From assembly GCF_018614655.1 (NCBI RefSeq), contig NZ_JAGGOG010000006.1, forward strand, positions 62,001 through 126,000: a stretch of DNA of 64,000 bases, written 5' to 3'. A model generated the notes under the pieces. The model searched no databases. It saw only the letters and a list, made by a program, of their open reading frames with translations, and had not been told where the DNA came from. Position 1 is the first letter of the stretch; every line of letters begins with the position of its first letter. Shown piece by piece: positions 35,288 through 44,042 of this stretch. A program made the translations under genes and the position numbers. The DNA is from Pseudomonas fluorescens (GTDB lineage: Bacteria; Pseudomonadota; Gammaproteobacteria; Pseudomonadales; Pseudomonadaceae).

Positions 35288-35341
35288 ACAAGTCACCCGC
35301 AACACCCAAGGCCCCGCCAGCAATGGACGGGGCCTTTTTTT
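35228..35341 (+). promoter_or_regulatory. Putative threonine-codon transcription attenuator
   Basis: Three helices compete. (1) Pause hairpin: ACCACCACCACGACC at 35228-35242 with 35253-35266 (GGTCGT plus GTGGTGGT), 14 pairs with one bulged C; its 5' arm is the Thr codon run. (2) Antiterminator: CTGGCGGG at 35247-35254 is fully complementary to CCCGCCAG at 35313-35320. (3) Terminator: AAGGCCCCG at 35308-35316 with CGGGGCCTT at 35328-35336 and a T run. Helix 2 uses bases of both others, so a ribosome stalled at Thr codons would block helix 1, allow helix 2 and prevent helix 3. Confidence 0.5.
35308..35341 (+). terminator. Intrinsic terminator between leader peptide and hydrolase gene
   Basis: Nine base pairs (AAGGCCCCG/CGGGGCCTT) extended by CC/GG in the loop, followed by seven T at 35335-35341. 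It ends 35 bases before the ATG of the gene at 35377, so transcripts from upstream must pass it to express that gene. Confidence 0.85.
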
Positions 35342-35376
35342 GCTCTGTCCACCTGGCAACACAATGGAGCAACCTC

Positions 35377-35913
35377 ATGCATGACGCCAAACGCCCCGCC
35401 CTGCTGATCATCGATATGCAAACCGGCCTGTACGATGGGCCGGAAAAGCCGTTCGAGCGCGAGCGGGTACTCGACACCATCAACCAGTTGATCCACCGCG
35501 CCCGGCAAGCGGGTGCTCCGATCTACGCTGCCCGCCATACCGGCCCCGCCGGCTCTCCCATCGAAGCTGGCAGTCCGCTCTGGCAGCTATGGTCGGCACT
35601 GGACGCAGATGAAGCTCAGGACACGGTCTTCAACAAGTCCCGCCCCAGCTGCTTTCTGGGCACTCATTTGGCCCAGCAACTGGCGGCAGCTCAGGTCAAT
35701 GAGCTGGTGATTGTCGGGATGAAGACCCAGTACTGCATCGACACGACTTGCCGAGTGGCGGTGGAACTGGGCTTTTCCGTAGTACTGCCGGAAGACGGCC
35801 ACACGTGCATGGACACTCCGGCACTATCGGCCCAGGCAATTATCGAGCATCACAATGCAACCCTGTCCGGGGCATTTGTGAAACGCGTCAAGGCGGCAGA
35901 GGTCTGGGCCTGA
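35377..35913 (+). CDS. Isochorismatase-family cysteine hydrolase
   Basis: 178 residues from the ATG at 35377 (ATGGAGCAACCTC upstream). The catalytic triad of the family is present: Asp in RPALLIIDMQTGLYDG, Lys in TVFNKSRPSCFLGT and Cys in VGMKTQYCIDTTCRVAVELGF. Members hydrolyse C-N bonds (nicotinamide, N-carbamoylsarcosine, ureidoacrylate, biuret) or isochorismate; true isochorismatases lack the Cys, so an amidohydrolase is likelier. Substrate unknown. It sits directly behind the putative threonine attenuator. The 2-hydroxyacid dehydrogenase gene follows after 130 bases. Confidence 0.85.
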   Translation: MHDAKRPALLIIDMQTGLYDGPEKPFERERVLDTINQLIHRARQAGAPIYAARHTGPAGSPIEAGSPLWQLWSALDADEAQDTVFNKSRPSCFLGTHLAQQLAAAQVNELVIVGMKTQYCIDTTCRVAVELGFSVVLPEDGHTCMDTPALSAQAIIEHHNATLSGAFVKRVKAAEVWA

Positions 35914-36043
35914 GATCCACCATGGGCACGTGCAGGGAGAAATTTACCCTGCGCGCGCCATATTTTTCTTCTTCAGACGCGGGATTCAGGCCAAAGAAAT
36001 GTCGCATACTGGTGCCATCAAAGCCTTCAGGAAGAGCCTTCGC

Positions 36044-36994
36044 ATGCCCATCACAGTTCTGGTCCTGGTTGAAACCATCAACGACTACCTGCCGCTCATC
36101 GAAGGCAATGGCTTTCATGTGATCCTGGCGCCCACACCAGCCGAACGCGCCCAGGCGATCAAGGCCCATGGCGGACAAATCCAGGCGGTACTGACCCGGG
36201 GACCGCTGGGGCTGTATGCCGAGGAAATCGCTGCCCTGCCGTTGCTGGAAATCATCTGTGTGATTGGTGCCGGCTACGAGCATGTGGACCTGCAGGCAGC
36301 CAGTAATCGGGGGATTGTGGTCACCAATGGCGCCGGAGTGAATGCGCCATCGGTGGCCGATCACGCCATGGCGTTGTTGTTGTCGCTGGTGCGGGACATT
36401 CCCCGGGCAGACGCGGCGGTACGGCGTAGCGAATGGCCCAAGGTCATGCGCCCTTCTCTGTCGGGAAAACAGCTGGGCATCCTCGGACTGGGTGCAGTGG
36501 GCATGGAGATTGCCAAGCGTGCAGCGCTGGGCTTTGGCATGGAAATCAACTACCACAGCCGCCAACCCCGGGATGACGTGGACTACACCTACTGCTCGAC
36601 ACCGCTGGAGCTGGCGCGAGCCTCGGACTTCCTGATCCTGGCCACCCCCGGCGGCGCCACGACACGGCATTTGATCGACCGCCAGGCCCTGGACGCGCTG
36701 GGCCCCCACGGCTTTCTGGTGAACATCGGCCGGGGCAGTGTGATTGTTACCGCCGACTTGATCAGCGCCCTGGAACAACGGCGCATTGGCGGCGCGGCAC
36801 TGGATGTGTTCGACGATGAGCCCCACGTGCCGGATGCCCTCAAGCACCTGAGCAATACCGTGCTGACGCCTCACGTCGCCGGCCTGTCGCCGGAGGCAGC
36901 CCATGACACGGTGCAGCGGGTAGCGGATAACCTGATGGAATACTTCGCGGGCCGGCCTGTGTTGACCCCGGTGGTACTGCCCTCCCCGAACTGA
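36044..36994 (+). CDS. D-isomer 2-hydroxyacid dehydrogenase
   Basis: 316 residues from the ATG at 36044; the frame is open to 35930, but AGGAAGAGCCTTCGC and the family N-terminus support the later start. Rossmann motif LGILGLGAVGMEIAKRAALGFG; catalytic Arg in VNIGRGSVIVTADL, Glu in DVFDDEPHVP and His in VLTPHVAGLSPEAA. This places it with glyoxylate/hydroxypyruvate reductases, NADPH preference not determined. A nine-pair hairpin at 35929-35955 lies between it and the hydrolase gene, without an adjacent T run. Confidence 0.87.
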   Translation: MPITVLVLVETINDYLPLIEGNGFHVILAPTPAERAQAIKAHGGQIQAVLTRGPLGLYAEEIAALPLLEIICVIGAGYEHVDLQAASNRGIVVTNGAGVNAPSVADHAMALLLSLVRDIPRADAAVRRSEWPKVMRPSLSGKQLGILGLGAVGMEIAKRAALGFGMEINYHSRQPRDDVDYTYCSTPLELARASDFLILATPGGATTRHLIDRQALDALGPHGFLVNIGRGSVIVTADLISALEQRRIGGAALDVFDDEPHVPDALKHLSNTVLTPHVAGLSPEAAHDTVQRVADNLMEYFAGRPVLTPVVLPSPN

Positions 36995-37115
36995 ACAGCC
37001 GGAAAACTTTCGTCGCGATAAACTATGGCTCATAGCCAGTAATTTTCCAGATCCTGACTACACTGCTTCCGGGAAACCTCAGAACGCCGGTGCAGGACTG
37101 GCGAAGGAACGCAGT

Positions 37116-38996
37116 ATGTTTCGCCATGGATCCGGCCCGGCCCGCCAACGCGGCATGATCGGGCTGATGGGCGCGCTGACCCTCGGACTCGCGCTGTTGC
37201 TGCTGTTGCTGGTGGTCGATAGCGGTCGCCTGTACCTGGAAAAACGCAAGTTGCAGCGGGTTGCCGATACGGCGGCCCTGGAAGCCGTGAGCCGTGGCGG
37301 CACCTGCGCGCTACCGGCCAATAACGCGGCGGTATTTGCCCGTGAAAGTGCTGCGCGCAATAGCTTCACCCTCGACGACAACCGTACCTTGGCCACTGCC
37401 TGCGGCACGCTGATCACGGGGGCCAACTTCCTGCGTACCTTTAATGCTGACCCGCTCAAGGCCGATGCTATTCAGGTGATTGTCAGGCACCGCGTCACTA
37501 CCAGTATTGCTGGCGGCATCCGTACCTTGTTCTCCACGGGCCTCGCTGATCTCACGACGCAACTGACTGCGGTTGCGGTGGCCGCGGTGCCGTTGCCGCC
37601 GATGGCGACACTGACTGTGCGCAGTACCTTGCTGACAGTGGACAGCAGCAAGTCCGAAATCTTGAATGGGTTGATCGGCGGCCTGCTCGGCGGCAAATTG
37701 AAGCTCGATGCCGTCGGCTGGCAAGGCCTGATCAACACCGACATCAACCTGCTCAGTTACCTCGACGCCCTGGCCATTGAACTGCACGTCAGTGCCGGTG
37801 ATTACGACAAGCTGCTCAATACCGGCGCCACTGTGGGCCAACTGATCCAGGCCGCCATTGATGTGCTGCAACGCGGTGGCGACGGAATCAAGGTGATCAT
37901 CAATAGTCTGGAGGCAATCAAGCTGATCGCCGCCGGCACCGAGATCCTGCACCTCAAGGACTTGCTGAACATCCAGGCCGGCCTCGACAAGGCGGCCCTT
38001 GATGTGAACCTGCAACTGTTCAACCTGATCCAAGGCTTTGTACAGCTGTCGAACAAGGAAAGCGCAGTGGCTGCGGAATTGCCGGTGAATGTGCTGGGGC
38101 TGCTCGGCGTGAAGGTTCAGACCAAGGTGATCTCACCGCCTCAAGTCTCGGCGATTGGCAACCCGGAACTGGCCCGTAAGGACCCGCTCGGGCCGAATCA
38201 GATTTATGTGCGCACCGCGCAGATCAGGACGCTGGTCACGGTGGATTTGCCCATCGTAGGCGTAGTGAACGATCTTCTTGACGGTGTCATTGGCCTCTTG
38301 AATGCGTTGTTAGGTAACTCGGACTCAAGGATCAGTCTGCATATCGGCGAACATCTCAATGTGGCCCTGGAAGCCGCCAGCGGCAGCAGCTATGTCACCG
38401 ACTACAGCTGCAAAGACCCGAAGAAAAAATCATTGGCCGTGGTGGGCACCACGTCGGCCGTTCGACTGATGATTGGCCAGATCGACCCCACCAACCTGTT
38501 CTCTTCCAGTAAGGACTTGAGCGTCGATGAGTTTCCGGTAGTGGATCTCGCCATGATCACCTGCCCTGACGGCAAGCCCTGTACCCGCCAAGCCTTTGCC
38601 GGAGGCGGCCTGGGGTTGAAAATCGACAGCCCCATCGCTCAAACCAGCAAACCCCATGTGTTCGACATGCCGCCAGAGGTCAAACAACCTCCAAGCTTCT
38701 ACAGTTTCACCGCCGCCAACGTGGTTGGCAGCCTCAGCAACACGCTCGCAGGTATCAAGTTCATCAGTCATGTACCGATCGTCGATAGCCTCCTGAGCCT
38801 GCTGCTGGGAGTTGTCACCGGCCTGCTGAGCGGTGTGCTGAACCTATTGAGCGGTCTTGTCTCCGGTGTTCTCGCCCCCCTGCTCGACCCCATCGTCAAC
38901 AACCTCCTCGCCGGCCTGGGCATCGACCTGGCAAAAGTCGAAATCGGTGCCAACCTGACCTGCTACCCCGGTGGTCGTGCGGTCCTGGTGATCTGA
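37116..38996 (+). CDS. TadG-like membrane-anchored protein, orphan
   Basis: 626 residues. The N-terminus PARQRGMIGLMGALTLGLALLLLLLVVDSGRLYLEKRKLQRVADTAALEAVSRG is the TadE/TadG-like (putative Flp pilus-assembly) domain with one membrane helix at about 15-36. The rest is predicted outside the cytoplasm and is rich in Leu, Gly and Val, with recurring LLxGLLGG/LLSGL segments and a C-terminal CYPGGRAVLVI. No other tad/flp gene lies in the window, so it is either a separately located TadG or a related surface protein of unknown role. GAAGGAACGCAGT precedes the ATG. Confidence 0.75.
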   Translation: MFRHGSGPARQRGMIGLMGALTLGLALLLLLLVVDSGRLYLEKRKLQRVADTAALEAVSRGGTCALPANNAAVFARESAARNSFTLDDNRTLATACGTLITGANFLRTFNADPLKADAIQVIVRHRVTTSIAGGIRTLFSTGLADLTTQLTAVAVAAVPLPPMATLTVRSTLLTVDSSKSEILNGLIGGLLGGKLKLDAVGWQGLINTDINLLSYLDALAIELHVSAGDYDKLLNTGATVGQLIQAAIDVLQRGGDGIKVIINSLEAIKLIAAGTEILHLKDLLNIQAGLDKAALDVNLQLFNLIQGFVQLSNKESAVAAELPVNVLGLLGVKVQTKVISPPQVSAIGNPELARKDPLGPNQIYVRTAQIRTLVTVDLPIVGVVNDLLDGVIGLLNALLGNSDSRISLHIGEHLNVALEAASGSSYVTDYSCKDPKKKSLAVVGTTSAVRLMIGQIDPTNLFSSSKDLSVDEFPVVDLAMITCPDGKPCTRQAFAGGGLGLKIDSPIAQTSKPHVFDMPPEVKQPPSFYSFTAANVVGSLSNTLAGIKFISHVPIVDSLLSLLLGVVTGLLSGVLNLLSGLVSGVLAPLLDPIVNNLLAGLGIDLAKVEIGANLTCYPGGRAVLVI

Positions 38997-39133
38997 GCCC
39001 CAGGCACATCAGGAACACTGATCATCGGCCAACACGCTAACCTATTAAGCCGCCGCGACCTTGTGGCTGGGCGGCTGTGCGCATTAGATTAGCCAATAGT
39101 CCAAGGCCTTTAGAATAAGCAGAAGGGATAAGC

Positions 39134-40201
39134 ATGGCGCTTAACGACCAATCGACCCAGATTCGCCCAGGCGAAGAACTTGATGTCAGCCTCATCGATC
39201 CCTACCTCAAGGCCCATATCCCGGGCCTCAGCGGCACACCCAACATCAGCCAGTTCCCGGGTGGTGCGTCCAACCTGACCTACCTGCTGGAATACCCAGA
39301 TCAGGAGTTCGTCCTGCGTCGCCCGCCCTTCGGCCACAAGGCCAAGTCCGCCCATGACATGGGCCGCGAATACCGGATTCTCAATCAACTCAAGGACGGC
39401 TTCCCGTACTGCCCCAAGGCCTACGTGCACTGCACCGACGAGTCGGTGATCGGTGCCGAGTTCTATGTGATGGAGCGGGTCAACGGCATCATCCTGCGCT
39501 CGGACCTGCCGCCGGAACTGGGTCTGGATGCCGTGAAAACCGAAGCCCTGTGCAAAAGCTTTATCGACAAGTTCGTCGAACTGCACCGGGTTGACTACAC
39601 CGCCTGCGGCCTGGCCGACCTGGGTAAGCCTGAAGGTTACGTCGAGCGCCAGATTCGTGGCTGGAGCGACCGCTACGAAAAAGCCCTGACTCCCGATGCG
39701 CCCAGCTGGGAGGCCGTGCGCGCGTGGCTCAACGACAAGATGCCCGCTGACCATCCCAAGTCCAGCATCGTGCACAACGACTATCGCTTCGACAACGTGA
39801 TCCTCGACCCGCACAACCCGATGCAGATCATCGGCGTGCTGGACTGGGAGCTGACCACCCTGGGCGACCCGCTGATGGACCTGGGCAACACCCTCGCCTA
39901 CTGGATCGAAGCCGGCGACTCCGGCCCCGTACAATTGATGCGCCGCCAGCCAAGCAACGCCCCAGGCATGCTCACCCGCCGCCAGTTCGTCGACTACTAC
40001 GCCGAACGCTCAGGGATCCAGATCGACAATTTCGATTTTTACTACACCTACGGCCTGTTCCGCCTGGCCGGTATCGTGCAGCAGATCTACTACCGCTTCT
40101 TCCATGGCCAGACCCAGGACAAACGCTTCGCGCAGTTCATCCACATGAACAAGCTGCTGGAGCAAATGAGCCTGAACGTCATCGGCAAATCCGCACTCTG
40201 A
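39134..40201 (+). CDS. Aminoglycoside phosphotransferase-fold kinase (ACAD10/11 N-domain type)
   Basis: 355 residues. The kinase-like fold has ISQFPGGASNLTYLLEYPDQEFVLRRPPFGHKAKSAHDMGREYRIL, the Brenner motif SSIVHNDYRFDNVIL and the metal-binding IIGVLDWELTTLGDPLMDLGN. This matches the APH domain fused to acyl-CoA dehydrogenases in ACAD10/ACAD11, which phosphorylates 4-hydroxyacyl-CoA substrates. The adjacent SDR gene (32 bases on) supports a role in hydroxy-fatty acid use. It is not an antibiotic-resistance determinant on present evidence. Confidence 0.87.
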   Translation: MALNDQSTQIRPGEELDVSLIDPYLKAHIPGLSGTPNISQFPGGASNLTYLLEYPDQEFVLRRPPFGHKAKSAHDMGREYRILNQLKDGFPYCPKAYVHCTDESVIGAEFYVMERVNGIILRSDLPPELGLDAVKTEALCKSFIDKFVELHRVDYTACGLADLGKPEGYVERQIRGWSDRYEKALTPDAPSWEAVRAWLNDKMPADHPKSSIVHNDYRFDNVILDPHNPMQIIGVLDWELTTLGDPLMDLGNTLAYWIEAGDSGPVQLMRRQPSNAPGMLTRRQFVDYYAERSGIQIDNFDFYYTYGLFRLAGIVQQIYYRFFHGQTQDKRFAQFIHMNKLLEQMSLNVIGKSAL

Positions 40202-40233
40202 TAGCCCCAGCTATGAGCTCACAAGGAACCATC

Positions 40234-41001
40234 ATGTCCAAGACTCAATTGTTCGACCTCGACGGCAAGATCGCTTTCGTTTCCGGCGCCAGTCGCGGTA
40301 TCGGCGAGGCCATTGCCAAGCTGCTGGCCCAGCAAGGCGCCCACGTGATTGTTTCCAGCCGCAAGATCGATGGCTGCCAGCACGTCGCCGACGCGATCAT
40401 CGCCGACGGCGGCAAAGCCACCGCGATTGCTTGCCATATCGGCGAGATGGAGCAGATCACCCAGGTGTTTGCCGGCATTCGCGAACAGTTTGGGCGCCTG
40501 GATATCCTGGTCAACAACGCCGCCACCAACCCGCAGTTCTGCAATGTGCTGGACACCGACCTCGGCGCGTTCCAGAAGACCGTCGACGTGAACATCCGTG
40601 GCTACTTCTTCATGTCGGTGGAAGCCGGCAAGCTGATGCGCGAAAACGGCGGTGGCAGCATCATCAACGTGGCGTCGATCAACGGCATTTCACCGGGACA
40701 CTTCCAGGGCATCTACTCGGTGACCAAGGCCGCGGTGATCAACATGACCAAGGTGTTCGCCAAGGAATGCGCGCAGTTCGGGATTCGCTGCAACGCGCTG
40801 CTGCCCGGCCTGACCGACACCAAGTTCGCCTCGGCGCTGGTGAAGAACGACTCGATCCTGAAAGTGGCCCTACAACAGATTCCGCTCAAGCGCGTGGCGG
40901 CACCGGATGAAATGGCCGGCGCGGTGCTGTACCTGGCCAGTGATGCGTCGAGCTACACCACCGGGGTGTCGCTGAATGTGGACGGTGGTTTCCTGTCCTG
41001 A
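40234..41001 (+). CDS. SDR family oxidoreductase
   Basis: 255 residues from the ATG at 40234 (AAGGAACCATC upstream). Classical SDR motifs: AFVSGASRGIGEAIAKLLAQQGAHVIVSSR (cofactor), LVNNAATNP, catalytic Ser in IINVASINGISPG, and YSVTK with the catalytic Tyr and Lys. The C-terminus ASSYTTGVSLNVDGGFLS is standard. It probably follows the phosphotransferase gene in one operon and would oxidise a hydroxyacyl substrate with NAD(P). Confidence 0.88.
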   Translation: MSKTQLFDLDGKIAFVSGASRGIGEAIAKLLAQQGAHVIVSSRKIDGCQHVADAIIADGGKATAIACHIGEMEQITQVFAGIREQFGRLDILVNNAATNPQFCNVLDTDLGAFQKTVDVNIRGYFFMSVEAGKLMRENGGGSIINVASINGISPGHFQGIYSVTKAAVINMTKVFAKECAQFGIRCNALLPGLTDTKFASALVKNDSILKVALQQIPLKRVAAPDEMAGAVLYLASDASSYTTGVSLNVDGGFLS

Positions 41002-41445
41002 TCAAATATTCGGCGGCTGTTTGCGAAACCCTACGGCCAGGCGGTTCCAGGCACTGATGCTGGACACCGCCATGGTCAGGTCCACCAGTTCCTGCTCGCT
41101 GAACTCCACCCGGACGGCGGCGTACAGCTCATCCGGCACAGTGGACGTCGGCAGCGTGGCCATCGACTCACTCCAGGCCAGCGCGGCCTTTTCTCTCGCG
41201 GTAAAAAACGGTGAGTCGCGCCACACGCACAAGGCGAACAAGCGTCGTTCGCTCTCCCCTCGCTGTCGGGCGGCCATCGAATGCATATCCGTGCAAAAAC
41301 CGCAGTGGTTCAGCTGCGAAACCCTAATTTTGATCAGCTCCAGCAACGGCGTTTCGATCGACAAGCCAAACGTCGCCGCTTCCAGCATCAGCATGCCTTT
41401 GATCGCTTGTGGCGAAGCCGTGTAGTAATCCAGGCGGGGTTCCAT
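41002..41445 (-). CDS. Carboxymuconolactone decarboxylase/AhpD-like protein
   Basis: 147 residues from the ATG at 41445 (GAGG eight bases upstream; the track to 41472 is less likely). The AhpD-type redox site NHCGFCTDMHSMAAR gives CxxC plus His within the helix bundle, typical of peroxidase-like CMD proteins. A role in peroxide or electrophile defence is likely, not proven. It is divergent from a MocR regulator 163 bases away and convergent with the SDR gene, whose stop lies immediately before it. Confidence 0.85.
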   Translation of the reverse strand: MEPRLDYYTASPQAIKGMLMLEAATFGLSIETPLLELIKIRVSQLNHCGFCTDMHSMAARQRGESERRLFALCVWRDSPFFTAREKAALAWSESMATLPTSTVPDELYAAVRVEFSEQELVDLTMAVSSISAWNRLAVGFRKQPPNI

Positions 41446-41608
41446 CGAGGCGGCCTCTGTGGGCAAATGCAATGACTGCCCAGCCTAACGGGCCTGCCGC
41501 GCTCGTCCTATAGCCAAAATTCAGCTTTATGGGCAGACCATTTGCCCGATACCGTCACCGGCCGGTTGCGGGTAATCTTGCCGGTGATCGATCGCCTCAG
41601 GATAAAAA

Positions 41609-43042
41609 ATGGAACTGCACGTCGTCATCAACGGCCGCAAGGATCTGGCCGACCAGCTTTACCGGCAACTGCGCGAAGCCATGGAGTCCGGGCGCCTGGC
41701 GGCGGGTGCCCAACTGCCGCCGAGCCGCCTGCTGGCCGAGCAGTTGGGCGTGTCACGCAAGACCGTCTCCGACACCTACGCCTTACTGACCTACGAGGGC
41801 CTGTTGGTCGGCAAGATCGGCCGGGGCACCTTCGTCAATGCCCAGCCGGCGCGCACCGAGCGCCTGCAAAATGCAGCGGGCCTGGCCTGCGCCGCCAACC
41901 TGGCAAAATGGCAAGCGCTGCCGTCGCCCATGCGCCACCCCACGCGCGACAGCACCCTGCGTTGCGAATTCATCGGCGGCGCCACCACCCGCAGCCAGTT
42001 CCCCCAGGACGAATGGCGCAGCTGCACCCAGGACGCCCTGCGCCGAATCGCCCAGAACAGTGGCTTCTACAGCCAGCCCGAAGGCTTGCCTGCCCTGCGC
42101 AGCGCCATTGCCGGGCACATCGCGTTTTCCCGAGGGGTCAAATGCCGGGACGAGGACATCGTGGTCACCAATGGCGCCCAACAAGCCCTGGACCTGATCG
42201 CCCGTGTGGTACTGGAACCGGGCACCATTGTCGCCATGGAAGATCCCGGCTATACCCCGGCGCGGCTGATGTTCGATGCCGTCGGCGCGAAGGTAGTGGG
42301 CGTACCGGTGGACGAACACGGCATCCAGGTCGACTTGATTCCCGACGGCACACGACTGATCTACGTGACGCCATCCCACCAGTTCCCCCTCGGCATGCCC
42401 ATGAGCCAGCCGCGCCGCGAAGCGCTGCTGGCACGGGCCTTCGAGCTGGGGGCGATTGTGATCGAGGACGATTACGACAGCGAGTTCCGCTATGAAGGCC
42501 GGCCCACTGACTCCCTGCAAAGCATGGACACGCGCGGCGTGGTGACCTACGTCGGTACCTTCTCGAAAACCCTCCTGCCCGAGTTACGCCTCGGCTATGC
42601 GGTGCTGCCGCCTGCGCTGTTTGGCGCCGTCCTCAAGGCCAAGCAATTGACCGACCAGCACACCTCGACCTTGCCCCAATGGGCACTGGCCAAGTTCATC
42701 AACGAAGGCTATTTGCTCAAGCACATTCGCCGCTGCCACACGGTGTACGCCGGGCGCCGGGAGCGCATTCTCCAGCGCCTGGCGGGAGATCTTTCGCCCT
42801 GGTTCGAAGCCGTGCCCACCGTCGCCGGCTTCCATATGGCCGCGCTGTGCAAGGTACCGGTGGACATCCCGTTGCTCATGGAATTGGCGCGCCAGGTCGA
42901 GGTGGGGTTATATCCACTGAATGTGTTCTTCCACGAAGCACCGGTGCGTGAGGGCTTGATACTAGGTTTCGGGGCCATTGAAACCCTGGACATCGACCCG
43001 GCCCTGGACAAGGTGCGCGATATTTTGCAGCAGATTGGCTAA
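41609..43042 (+). CDS. MocR-type regulator, PdxR-like
   Basis: 477 residues. GntR winged helix at about 8-75 (DQLYRQLREAMESGRLAAGAQLPPSRLLAEQLGVSRKTVSDTYALLTYEGLL), a short linker, then the aminotransferase domain with VTNGAQQALDLIARVVLEPG, the aspartate in VIEDDYDSEFRYEG and PLP lysine in VGTFSKTLLPELRLGY. The same organisation as PdxR/GabR. Its divergent neighbour is the AhpD-like gene, the obvious candidate target. It is a different subgroup from the MocR at 4018. Confidence 0.88.
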   Translation: MELHVVINGRKDLADQLYRQLREAMESGRLAAGAQLPPSRLLAEQLGVSRKTVSDTYALLTYEGLLVGKIGRGTFVNAQPARTERLQNAAGLACAANLAKWQALPSPMRHPTRDSTLRCEFIGGATTRSQFPQDEWRSCTQDALRRIAQNSGFYSQPEGLPALRSAIAGHIAFSRGVKCRDEDIVVTNGAQQALDLIARVVLEPGTIVAMEDPGYTPARLMFDAVGAKVVGVPVDEHGIQVDLIPDGTRLIYVTPSHQFPLGMPMSQPRREALLARAFELGAIVIEDDYDSEFRYEGRPTDSLQSMDTRGVVTYVGTFSKTLLPELRLGYAVLPPALFGAVLKAKQLTDQHTSTLPQWALAKFINEGYLLKHIRRCHTVYAGRRERILQRLAGDLSPWFEAVPTVAGFHMAALCKVPVDIPLLMELARQVEVGLYPLNVFFHEAPVREGLILGFGAIETLDIDPALDKVRDILQQIG

Positions 43043-43127
43043 GGGACTTTCCAGCGGATTGGCTATTGGCGTTTGCAGGCCGCCATTCTAGCCTGCTTGC
43101 TGACACCGAACCCCAGGGACCTTCGCC

Positions 43128-43409
43128 ATGCCAGCCTGTGCCTTCAACACCGTCCATATCCGTGCAGCGCCCGGGCGCTCACCCGAACTGGGCGAGCGCC
43201 TGCGCCGGATTGCCGACACCGTGCGCGCAGCCTCGGGCTGCCTGGACTACAACGTGCAACGCAGCCCGGTTGATCCAAACCTGTGGACCGTCAGTGGTCG
43301 CTGGCAGTCCATTGATCAACTCCACGCGCACTTCCAGTTGCCGGCCCTGCAAGGCTTTATCGACCTGACCAGCCAACGCCTGGCCAGCCGCCTGGACTTC
43401 GATCACTGA
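43128..43409 (+). CDS. Antibiotic biosynthesis monooxygenase (ABM) domain protein
   Basis: 93 residues, one ferredoxin-like ABM domain: FNTVHIRAAPGRSPELGERLRRIADTVRAASGCLDYNVQRSPVDPNLWTVSGRWQSIDQLHAHFQLPALQGF. The GCLDYNVQR and LHAHFQ segments are the usual ones. Small ABM proteins act as quinol monooxygenases or stress-related dimers; no substrate can be named. AGGGACCTTCGCC precedes the ATG. It lies between a MocR regulator and a cupin and may belong to the same stress set as the AhpD-like protein. Confidence 0.82.
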   Translation: MPACAFNTVHIRAAPGRSPELGERLRRIADTVRAASGCLDYNVQRSPVDPNLWTVSGRWQSIDQLHAHFQLPALQGFIDLTSQRLASRLDFDH

Positions 43410-43505
43410 GTCATTGGTCTCCTGCCCTTTACCCGGATTGGCTATTGGCCGGGCCCCTTCCGAGGCTTAGGGTGAAAGGGTCTGGAACTACTTGGAAGCA
43501 TCCTC

Positions 43506-43907
43506 ATGAAAGTACTGCTCGGCACCGCCCTGCTGCTGGCCTCGTTCAGCGCCCTGGCCCACGACCTGGTCTACAACCAGGAAAAAATCAACGTGCTGCA
43601 AGAGCATGCCCTGACCAACGTCCCCGGCAAGAAAACCATCATGCTCACCGTGGACTACGCGCCCGGCCAGGCCACTGTACCCCATAGTCACACCGGCACG
43701 GCCGTGGCTTATGTGCTGGAAGGCGAGATCACCTCGCGGGTCAACGATGAAAAGGCGATTACCTACAAGGTGGGTCAGTCATTCTATGAGCCAGCAGGCT
43801 CCCGACACTTTGAGTCCAGCAATGCCAGCCAGACCAAACCGGCCAGGCTGCTGGTGGTCATGGTGATGGATGACAAGGCCGAAGTGCTGACGCCGCTGGC
43901 GCATTGA
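43506..43907 (+). CDS. Secreted cupin-domain protein
   Basis: 133 residues with a signal peptide (MKVLLGTALLLASFSALA). Cupin motif 1 is VPHSHTGTAVAYVLEGEITSRVNDE and motif 2 SFYEPAGSRHFESSNASQTKPARLLVV. The metal ligands are the His/His/Glu of motif 1 and the His of motif 2. It is a small single-domain periplasmic cupin of unknown reaction. GGAAGCATCCTC precedes the ATG. Confidence 0.83.
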   Translation: MKVLLGTALLLASFSALAHDLVYNQEKINVLQEHALTNVPGKKTIMLTVDYAPGQATVPHSHTGTAVAYVLEGEITSRVNDEKAITYKVGQSFYEPAGSRHFESSNASQTKPARLLVVMVMDDKAEVLTPLAH

Positions 43908-43918
43908 GGACCAGCCCT

Positions 43919-44020
43919 TGTAGCCGCTGCCGAGGTACGAGGCTGTGATGGGTCGCGTAGCGACCCCCGGCGGCGGTCCTGCGGCCCGCATCGCAGCCTC
44001 GTACCTCGGCAGCGGCTACA
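43919..44020. repeat. REP-like inverted repeat, family A
   Basis: The arms are TGTAGCCGCTGCCGAGGTAC and GTACCTCGGCAGCGGCTACA, exact complements over the first 20 bases, with an inner short palindrome GGTCGCGTAGCGACC. It lies between the convergent cupin and tag genes. Confidence 0.8.
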
Positions 44021-44042
44021 GAAAGCAGTCGCAGGTTCGGTG

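Noticed and set aside
35929..35955. Terminator between the hydrolase and 2-hydroxyacid dehydrogenase genes
   Set aside because: A nine-pair hairpin exists, but the T-rich stretch begins several bases later, so termination is doubtful.
39134..40201. Aminoglycoside resistance gene
   Set aside because: The fold is APH-like, but the sequence matches the ACAD10/11 kinase branch and lies next to a metabolic SDR gene, not in a mobile context.
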